Assembly: GCF_000282055.1 (NCBI RefSeq)
Contig: NZ_AKJZ01000051.1
Location: 50,388 to 114,387 of the forward strand
DNA length: 64,000 bases
Origin: Flavobacterium sp. CF136
GTDB taxonomy: Bacteria > Bacteroidota > Bacteroidia > Flavobacteriales > Flavobacteriaceae
Direction of reading: 5' to 3'
Below the pieces are notes generated by a model, which saw only the letters and a program-made list of their open reading frames with translations, made no database searches and was not told the origin of the DNA. Below are positions 58,542-64,000 of the stretch, one piece after another; position 1 is the first letter of the stretch; every line of letters begins with the position of its first letter. The translations under genes and the position numbers were made by a program.

Positions 58542-58715
58542 ATGTTTGAATTTTCACAGTACTTAGGTTTTTTACTTTTCTTGACCATACTAACTATAGG
58601 GTTTTGGTTGATGTTTTTCTTAGTTGGTTTCGTATCTTATTGGGTTACGGGCGCTAGCTGGGAAATGTTCAAAGAGAAAAGAGCAAAGAAAAAGCAACAA
58701 GAACAATCGATTTAA
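58542..58715 (+). CDS. Small single-gene membrane protein, 57 residues
   Basis: ATG at 58542 is chosen over an in-frame TTG 30 bp upstream, which overlaps the promoter box. One long hydrophobic stretch (about residues 8-37, LGFLLFLTILTIGFWLMFFL) may form one or two membrane segments, followed by a Lys-rich cytoplasmic tail (KEKRAKKKQQEQ). No family is recognised with confidence. A good promoter and a terminator frame it, so it is very probably real. Confidence 0.7.
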   Translation: MFEFSQYLGFLLFLTILTIGFWLMFFLVGFVSYWVTGASWEMFKEKRAKKKQQEQSI

Positions 58716-58732
58716 TTTTAAATTGATTTCAT

Positions 58733-58766
58733 AAAAAAAGGACCCGTTTTTCGAGTCCTTTTTTTT
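58733..58766. terminator. Bidirectional terminator
   Basis: Stem of 14 positions with one mismatch (A-run plus GGAC...CG / CG...GTCC plus T-run) between the small membrane gene and the TonB receptor gene, which converge here. Confidence 0.85.
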
Positions 58767-58780
58767 ATGCTGTTTGATGA

Positions 58781-61234
58781 TTATCCCGGAAATTCTCCGC
58801 CACCATCATTTCCTTCATTTTTAGGAGCGGTATTCTTTTCTCTTTCACTTTTAGCTTTGTTAAAACGATAGGTAAACGACAAATTAAACTGACGTTTACG
58901 AAATTGCATTTCACCGTAAGATGTCTGGTTTTCAAGATTAGTATACGATCTCATGATTCTTGAGTTGAAAACATCACTTATATTGAAAGCTATCGTTCCT
59001 TTGTCTTTTAAAATATCTTTGCTTAAAGCAGTATTCATACTAAACTGACCCAGGTTTTTACCCTGTGCCGTTTTTTGTTCACCATTGTACATAGTACTTA
59101 ATTGCCAGTCAATTTTGTATGGCAGAGTGACTTTTGAGCTAATTCTGGCAAACCAGGAATTGGCTTGATTGTCAAGATTCTGAACTACAACTTCGCCAGT
59201 TGTAAAATCAGTATAACTGTTTTCGCCGGTTGTTTTTACATTATAAAAATTAAAATTACTGTTCAATCTCCACCATTTAAACGGTGAATAATTTAGAGTA
59301 AATTCAAAGCCAAACTTTTGTTCTTTTCCTAAGTTAATCGGCCGGCTCAAAATAACCGGAACTCCATTTACTTCTTCACCTGTAGGAGACCTTACAAAAC
59401 TGAAAACATTTTTGGTATCTTCAAAATAAGCAGAAGTATTAAAAGTCACTTTATCCCAGCGTTTAATATATCCGATATCGTATTTATCAGTTAAAGATGG
59501 ATTTAAATCCGGATTTCCCTGAAAGATATTTATATTACTGGAATAATTGGTTGCCGGGTTCATGAAACGCCCTCTTGGTCTTGTTAGACGTTTACTGTAA
59601 CTTACAGTGAAATTACTTTGGTCTGAGATTTCATAACTCACAAAAGCACTTGGAAATAAGTTATTGTATTTTTTAGTATTGAAATCACTATTGTCCAGTA
59701 AATTAACCTGAATATTGGTGTCTTCCCAACGCAAACCAAATAAGTATGAAAATTTATTTACTTTAAAACCATATTGTGAATAAAATGCATTTATGTTTTC
59801 TTTATATTCTAAAGTATTTGATAAATTTTCATCTTTTACACCTGCACCATCAGTAACATAATATTCATTGTTCAAATTTCCAAAACTTCCTTTATATCCT
59901 GCTTCGAACTGACTTCCTTCACCTAATGGGAGAACATAATCAGCCTGTAACTGAACTTGCCTCTGAACCTGATTGTTTAATGTATTGTTAGAATTAGGTG
60001 ATGATGCTGTGATAACGCTATTGCTATCATCATTATCTTCTGAAATTGATAAATCTGCAGTAAGCTTGTGACCTTTATCGTTGAAGTTTTTGATTAAATT
60101 TGAAGTAAATTCAACGTCTTCACTTCCCGTATCTCCATTATTTAATCGGAATGAAGATCCTGTAAAAGCATGCGCTGCATCATAATTATTGTAATTGATT
60201 AAATCTCTGGTACTGCCTGAACTCTTTTGATAATTGATAGCATTTGTCCAGAAAGTCGTTGGAGTTATCGCCCATTCTACGCCGGCTCTTCCATTAAATC
60301 CATCTGAAGTTCTTTTTGTATCACGGTCTTCATCTAAAAAGCTTTTAGTTGTACCGTCTTCATTAAAATACTCAGAATTAGTTTTACCGCCGCCTTCATT
60401 GGTTCTGTAATTATATCCGGCAGTAGTGAAGTAATTTAATTTTGCTGTTTTATAATTCAAATTTGCACTTAAACCATATGTTTCAGGGATTCCGGTTGAA
60501 GCAATAAAAGTTCCGTTGAAGCCTTGATTTTTACCTTTTTTAAGAATGATATTAATTAATCCTGATCCTCCTTCTGCATCATAACGGGCAGATGGATTAG
60601 TAATAACTTCTACTTTATCAATAGCATCGGCCGGAAGCTGGCGTAAAGCTTCTGCAACGTTTATAGCATTTGAAGGTCTTCCATCAATTAAAATTCGAAT
60701 GTTATCACTGCCTCTTAAACTTACATTTCCTTCAGTATCAACAGAAACAGATGGAACGTTATCCAGAACGTCACTTACAGTTCCTCCTTTTACCATCATA
60801 TCCTGTCCAACATTGTATACTTTTTTATCCAGTTTTATTTCTACTGTTGATTTTTCGGCACGAACAACAACTTCATTCAATTGTGCAGCATCTTCAGATA
60901 AATTTATTACTCCCAGATTAGTGTCAGCCGAAATATTTTTTCCTTTGATTTCAGTTGCTTTAAATGAAATAAATTCAACTTTGATATCATAAGTTCCAAG
61001 AGGAACAGATAAATCAAATTCCCCTTTTGGATTTGTAATTCCTCCGGCAATTATTTTGGTTTCGTTAGGTGCTGTAATAGATATAGTAGCATACTCCAAT
61101 GGTTGCTTAGTCACTTTTTCTAAGACTCTTCCTGTAACTTTTACTTTATTTTGATTTGAAGGTGCTTGTTGTGCATAATTGTGTAATCCTGTAAACAGGA
61201 ATATAATTAATACAGCAAATTTGAATTTTTTCAT
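58781..61234 (-). CDS. TonB-dependent outer-membrane receptor (OMP beta-barrel family)
   Basis: Outer-membrane protein with signal peptide 1-22, carboxypeptidase-regulatory-like domain (about 30-115, KVTGRVLEKVTKQPLEYA), a plug (VVVRAEKSTVEIKLDKKVYN, SLRGSDNIRILIDG) and the outer_membrane beta-barrel of the OMP_b-brl_3 type. 817 residues, with a C-terminal tail rich in Gly, Asn and Glu (GNDGGGEFPG). It lacks a SusD partner and is unlike the SusC protein of the pectin locus. The function in this family is often unclear (ion, peptide or metal uptake, or export-related). Confidence 0.85.
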   Translation of the reverse strand: MKKFKFAVLIIFLFTGLHNYAQQAPSNQNKVKVTGRVLEKVTKQPLEYATISITAPNETKIIAGGITNPKGEFDLSVPLGTYDIKVEFISFKATEIKGKNISADTNLGVINLSEDAAQLNEVVVRAEKSTVEIKLDKKVYNVGQDMMVKGGTVSDVLDNVPSVSVDTEGNVSLRGSDNIRILIDGRPSNAINVAEALRQLPADAIDKVEVITNPSARYDAEGGSGLINIILKKGKNQGFNGTFIASTGIPETYGLSANLNYKTAKLNYFTTAGYNYRTNEGGGKTNSEYFNEDGTTKSFLDEDRDTKRTSDGFNGRAGVEWAITPTTFWTNAINYQKSSGSTRDLINYNNYDAAHAFTGSSFRLNNGDTGSEDVEFTSNLIKNFNDKGHKLTADLSISEDNDDSNSVITASSPNSNNTLNNQVQRQVQLQADYVLPLGEGSQFEAGYKGSFGNLNNEYYVTDGAGVKDENLSNTLEYKENINAFYSQYGFKVNKFSYLFGLRWEDTNIQVNLLDNSDFNTKKYNNLFPSAFVSYEISDQSNFTVSYSKRLTRPRGRFMNPATNYSSNINIFQGNPDLNPSLTDKYDIGYIKRWDKVTFNTSAYFEDTKNVFSFVRSPTGEEVNGVPVILSRPINLGKEQKFGFEFTLNYSPFKWWRLNSNFNFYNVKTTGENSYTDFTTGEVVVQNLDNQANSWFARISSKVTLPYKIDWQLSTMYNGEQKTAQGKNLGQFSMNTALSKDILKDKGTIAFNISDVFNSRIMRSYTNLENQTSYGEMQFRKRQFNLSFTYRFNKAKSEREKNTAPKNEGNDGGGEFPG

Positions 61235-61322
61235 TATTTTTTTGGTTTCTTTTTCCTTTTAGACCACAAATGTAGCTTTTGGTTTAAAGGAGAAAATCAC
61301 AAAAAAATGTTAATCCAACACT

Positions 61323-61673
61323 TTATAATGATTCTAAAAAAGAAGCCACTTTATCAACGTCACGTCCAATAATTGCTTTTCCGTCTTTAATTACAATCGG
61401 CCTTTCAATTAAAATTGGATTATCAACCATTGCCTGAATGATTTGAGAATCACTCATGTTTTTTTCTTTATAATTTTCGATCCAAATTTTCTCTTTAACC
61501 CTTACTAATTCAATAGGCTGTAAATTTAATTTTTCAAGCAATTCTTTCAATTCATCAAATGTTGGTGTTTCTGTAAGATAAGGGATGATTTCATACTCCT
61601 GATCTGATTCGTTTAAAAAAGCCAGACAATTTCTTGATTTTCCGCAACGTGGATTATGGTAAATTTGTATCAT
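61323..61673 (-). CDS. arsC: ArsC/Spx-family thioredoxin-fold protein (arsenate-reductase type)
   Basis: Small thioredoxin-fold reductase of the ArsC group. Redox-active Cys10 lies in HNPRCGKSR and the late RPIVI block (about 92-96) is conserved. The length of 116 residues is typical for glutaredoxin-linked ArsC/YfgD-like enzymes. No other arsenic genes are nearby, so an arsenate role is possible but not assured. It is divergent from the CPBP gene. Confidence 0.82.
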   Translation of the reverse strand: MIQIYHNPRCGKSRNCLAFLNESDQEYEIIPYLTETPTFDELKELLEKLNLQPIELVRVKEKIWIENYKEKNMSDSQIIQAMVDNPILIERPIVIKDGKAIIGRDVDKVASFLESL

Positions 61674-61784
61674 TTTAATTTTTTAAATAGCTATAAAATA
61701 ATTGAACTAAAAAAAAGTATTTTAGCAATACCAAAAATAAGATTTACTTATTAAACTGAATTCTAATTTTAAAATTTTTAATAC

Positions 61785-62723
61785 ATGTTTTTAGAACAAG
61801 GAATTAAACCCGAAAATAAATTTTGGAAATACCTGTTAGGGTCTCTCTTAATCTTTGTTGCTTCTTTTGTTGGTCAAATTCCACTTTCGGCAGTTGTTTT
61901 ATTTGAAACTTTTTTTAATAAAAAACCTTATCCGAAAAACGACGAGATCCTAATGAAAATGTTTGAGCCAAATTTGACTTTATTTTTGATTATGATTTCA
62001 TTTGTTTTTGCTCTTACCGGAGTTTATTATGTTGTGACTAAATTACATAATCAAAGTTTTTTATCAGTTACAACATCCAGAAAAAAAATAGATGTAAAAC
62101 GTATTTTGTTTTCTTTTTTATTATGGGCAGGGGTTTCAATACTGAGTTTTTTGTATGTTTATTTTAAATCTCCTGAAAATTTCATTTGGAATTTCAAGCT
62201 AATTCCCTTTTTGATTTTAGTACTTATCGGAACAATATTAATTCCAATACAAACCAGTACAGAAGAATATGTTTTCAGAGGTTATTTAATGCAGGGATTT
62301 GCTAATTTGGCTAAAAATAAATGGTTTCCGCTGTTAATGACTTCACTTATTTTTGGTTCAATGCATTGGTTTAACCCCGAAGTTACTAAAATGGGCAATA
62401 TTATTATGATTTATTATATTGGCACTGGCCTGTTTTTAGGAATTATAACATTAATGGATGAGGGAATCGAATTAGCGCTTGGCTTTCATGCTGCCAATAA
62501 CCTCGTTGGTGCTTTATTAATAACATCAGATTGGTCCGTTTTTCAAACCCATTCCCTTTTTATAGATAAGTCCGAACCCTCTGCAGGTTTTGATGTTATT
62601 TTACCTGTTGTAATAATCTATCCTATCCTGCTTTTTATTTTTAGCAAAAAATACAATTGGAACAATTGGAAAGCAAAATTAACAGGTGATATAAATATCG
62701 TAGAAGGTCCTAAATTAATATAG
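61785..62723 (+). CDS. CPBP-family intramembrane metalloprotease
   Basis: Membrane-embedded putative protease (CAAX/Abi type) with about seven hydrophobic segments over 312 residues. Motif one is Glu160-Glu161...Arg165 in EEYVFRGYL; FGSMHW and HAANN carry the second and third sets of active-site His/Asn. The substrate is not known; members take part in prenyl-protein processing, stress or bacteriocin immunity. Its stop is 2 bp before the next gene, so they are co-translated. Confidence 0.86.
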   Translation: MFLEQGIKPENKFWKYLLGSLLIFVASFVGQIPLSAVVLFETFFNKKPYPKNDEILMKMFEPNLTLFLIMISFVFALTGVYYVVTKLHNQSFLSVTTSRKKIDVKRILFSFLLWAGVSILSFLYVYFKSPENFIWNFKLIPFLILVLIGTILIPIQTSTEEYVFRGYLMQGFANLAKNKWFPLLMTSLIFGSMHWFNPEVTKMGNIIMIYYIGTGLFLGIITLMDEGIELALGFHAANNLVGALLITSDWSVFQTHSLFIDKSEPSAGFDVILPVVIIYPILLFIFSKKYNWNNWKAKLTGDINIVEGPKLI

Positions 62724-62725
62724 TC

Positions 62726-63769
62726 ATGATTAAGTTGACGCATAAAAATGTTCACAATTATTTTAAAATAAATGGTTATCATTTAAATAATGATGATTTG
62801 TGCCGTTTGGCATATAGCTATATTAAAGAAGGTGATGCTAATGAACAAATCATTGGTGAGTTTCTTTTAGATTGGTTTGACAATAAAGAATATATCGAAA
62901 TGATGACTTCCGGAACTACCGGGCTGCCTAAAGTTGTTCGATTGCAAAAACAAGCCATGATTCAATCCGCATTAGCTACAGGAGATTTTTTTAGTTTAAA
63001 ACCTGGTAACAAGGCTTTACTTTGCTTGCCCGTAAAATTTATAGCGGGTAAAATGATGTTGGTCCGAAGTTTAATTTTAGGTCTGGATTTAGATATTGTC
63101 GAGCCAAGTATAGAACCATTAGCATTAAACACGACTCAATATGATTTTGTAGCTATGGTACCCCTGCAGGTTCAAAACTCTATTGAGGATTTAAAAAATG
63201 TCAAAAAATTAATTATTGGTGGAGCCAAAATGGATTCTTCCCTTGAGGAGAAACTCTTACCATTAAAAACCGAAATTTATGAAACTTATGGCATGACCGA
63301 AACCATTACGCACATTGCTGCAAAAAAGGTTGGGGAAAACTTTTTCTCGGTTTTACCAAATGTAAAAATCAATACAGATAATAGAGGTTGCCTGGCAATT
63401 ACGGTTCCAACAATTTCTGAAAAACCTATTATTACCAATGACATCGTCCAGGTAATAACAGAAAACCAATTTACCTTTTTAGGAAGAATTGACAATGTCA
63501 TCAATAGCGGCGGCGTAAAATTAATTCCGGAGCAAATTGAATCCAAGCTGGTTGAAAAAATAAGCAGTCGTTTTTTTGTTACAGGAATTCCGGATTCTAT
63601 TTTAGGAGAAAAATTAATTTTGGTTATTGAAGGAGAAAAAAGAGATTTTCCTATTGATTTTTTTAATGTTTTAGACAAATATGAAAAGCCAAAAGAAATT
63701 GTTTTTGTTCCGAAATTCAAAGAAAATGAAAACGGAAAGTTATTAAGAAAACCTAGTATAGGATTGTGA
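62726..63769 (+). CDS. menE: O-succinylbenzoate-CoA ligase-type AMP-binding enzyme
   Basis: Adenylate-forming enzyme that activates o-succinylbenzoate in menaquinone synthesis. ATP-binding loop TSGTTGLPK (61-69), YETYGMTET and the hinge GRIDNVINSGGVKL are present. The length of 347 residues is short for the superfamily but usual for MenE in Flavobacteria. Other men genes are not visible in the window. It is coupled to the CPBP gene by a 2-bp gap. Confidence 0.82.
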   Translation: MIKLTHKNVHNYFKINGYHLNNDDLCRLAYSYIKEGDANEQIIGEFLLDWFDNKEYIEMMTSGTTGLPKVVRLQKQAMIQSALATGDFFSLKPGNKALLCLPVKFIAGKMMLVRSLILGLDLDIVEPSIEPLALNTTQYDFVAMVPLQVQNSIEDLKNVKKLIIGGAKMDSSLEEKLLPLKTEIYETYGMTETITHIAAKKVGENFFSVLPNVKINTDNRGCLAITVPTISEKPIITNDIVQVITENQFTFLGRIDNVINSGGVKLIPEQIESKLVEKISSRFFVTGIPDSILGEKLILVIEGEKRDFPIDFFNVLDKYEKPKEIVFVPKFKENENGKLLRKPSIGL

Positions 63770-63944
63770 CCTTAAATGAATATCATATCCAAAAAATTGA
63801 TCCGTTTTCAGATTGATTCTTTAAAATGAAGCGGTTTTTAGGCTAACAAAAATATTTATGCATAATTTTTATCACTCCGCAGGTTTTAGTATTGATCCTG
63901 ACTTGGCACGTTTCCGTAAACTGGGACAAAACTTTTCAAAACGA

Positions 63945-63976
63945 AAAAACCCTTCATCTGTTGATGAAGGGTTTTT
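63945..63976 (-). terminator. Terminator of the rRNA operon
   Basis: Perfect 14-bp stem (AAAAACCCTTCATC with its inverse), 4-nt loop (TGTT), and an A-run/T-run on both ends. It lies just downstream (minus strand) of the 5S 3' end. The stretch 63770-63944 holds no gene that I can support. Confidence 0.9.
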
Positions 63977-63985
63977 AAAAAGAAA

Positions 63986-64000
63986 GGCGACGACATACTC
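63986..64000 (-). rRNA. rrf: 5S rRNA, 3' tip (cut by window edge)
   Basis: The minus strand reads GAGTATGTCGTCGCC, the conserved end of 5S rRNA in Bacteroidota, then TTTCT and a terminator. Only about 15 bases are in the window. A ribosomal operon running toward the left therefore begins beyond the right edge. Confidence 0.75.

Noticed and set aside
63286..63720. A 144-codon open frame on the minus strand
   Set aside because: It is antisense to menE, whose motifs are complete, so it is not taken as a gene.
63858..64000. An ATG frame open to the right edge (starts MHNFYHSAG)
   Set aside because: It reads through the terminator hairpin and the antisense of the 5S rRNA end, so it is almost certainly chance.

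Overview
The window looks like a piece of a Flavobacterium (Bacteroidota, Flavobacteriia) chromosome. The evidence is the AT-rich DNA, a SusC/SusD pair, Bacteroidota-type promoters (TTTG and TAnnTTTG boxes), lipoprotein and signal-peptide styles typical of the phylum, and a set of short palindromic intergenic repeats of the kind common in Flavobacterium. About 56 kb is one contiguous pectin / rhamnogalacturonan utilisation region. The last 7 kb is ordinary housekeeping DNA and ends in the 3' tip of a 5S rRNA gene.

Layout. (1) 1-7232, minus strand: SusC and SusD outer-membrane proteins, a PL1-type pectate lyase, and the first codons of another exported protein that runs off the left edge. (2) 8216-39291, minus strand: a long run of genes ending at a strong terminator near 7950. 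It holds a pectin methylesterase, an acetylesterase, a GH127-type beta-L-arabinofuranosidase, a second PL1 lyase with extra domains, a DUF5703/GH95-like protein, a sialate-type O-acetylesterase, two alpha-L-rhamnosidases (GH106 and GH78), a GH2 beta-galactosidase, two beta-propeller glycosidases, a sodium:solute symporter, a TIM-barrel isomerase, a PhyH dioxygenase, a GH31 glycosidase, and a beta-helix protein with an L-rhamnose-mutarotase-like tail. (3) 39718-42693, plus strand: a GH28 polygalacturonase and a PL10 pectate lyase. (4) 42849-47482, minus strand: five enzymes of the non-phosphorylating L-rhamnose/L-fucose oxidation route (sugar dehydrogenase, lactonase, a zinc dehydrogenase, keto-deoxy-acid dehydrogenase, diketo-acid hydrolase). 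No sugar-acid dehydratase is present. (5) 47965-55552, plus strand: a tight seven-gene operon of two solute-binding proteins without signal peptides, two class III CoA-transferases, a Gfo/Idh/MocA oxidoreductase, a MaoC-type hydratase and a FucP-type permease. This is the best candidate for an undescribed system. (6) 55652-56758: a second pectin methylesterase. (7) 56828-64000: fumarase, a small membrane protein, a TonB-dependent receptor, an ArsC-like protein, a CPBP protease, MenE, a terminator and the end of 5S rRNA.

How it fits together. Lyases, polygalacturonase and methylesterases cut homogalacturonan. Rhamnosidases, galactosidase, arabinofuranosidase and acetylesterases strip rhamnogalacturonan and its side chains. 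SusCD and the symporters import products, and released L-rhamnose (or L-fucose) probably enters the oxidative pathway. Three promoters, in front of susC, the mutarotase-fusion gene and the CoA-transferase operon, share a CAGGA motif at a constant distance (25-26 nt) from the TTTG of the -7 box. In two of them the motif is a direct repeat with a 10-bp period. This suggests one AraC-type activator controls all three. A separate LacI-type palindrome sits inside the polygalacturonase promoter.
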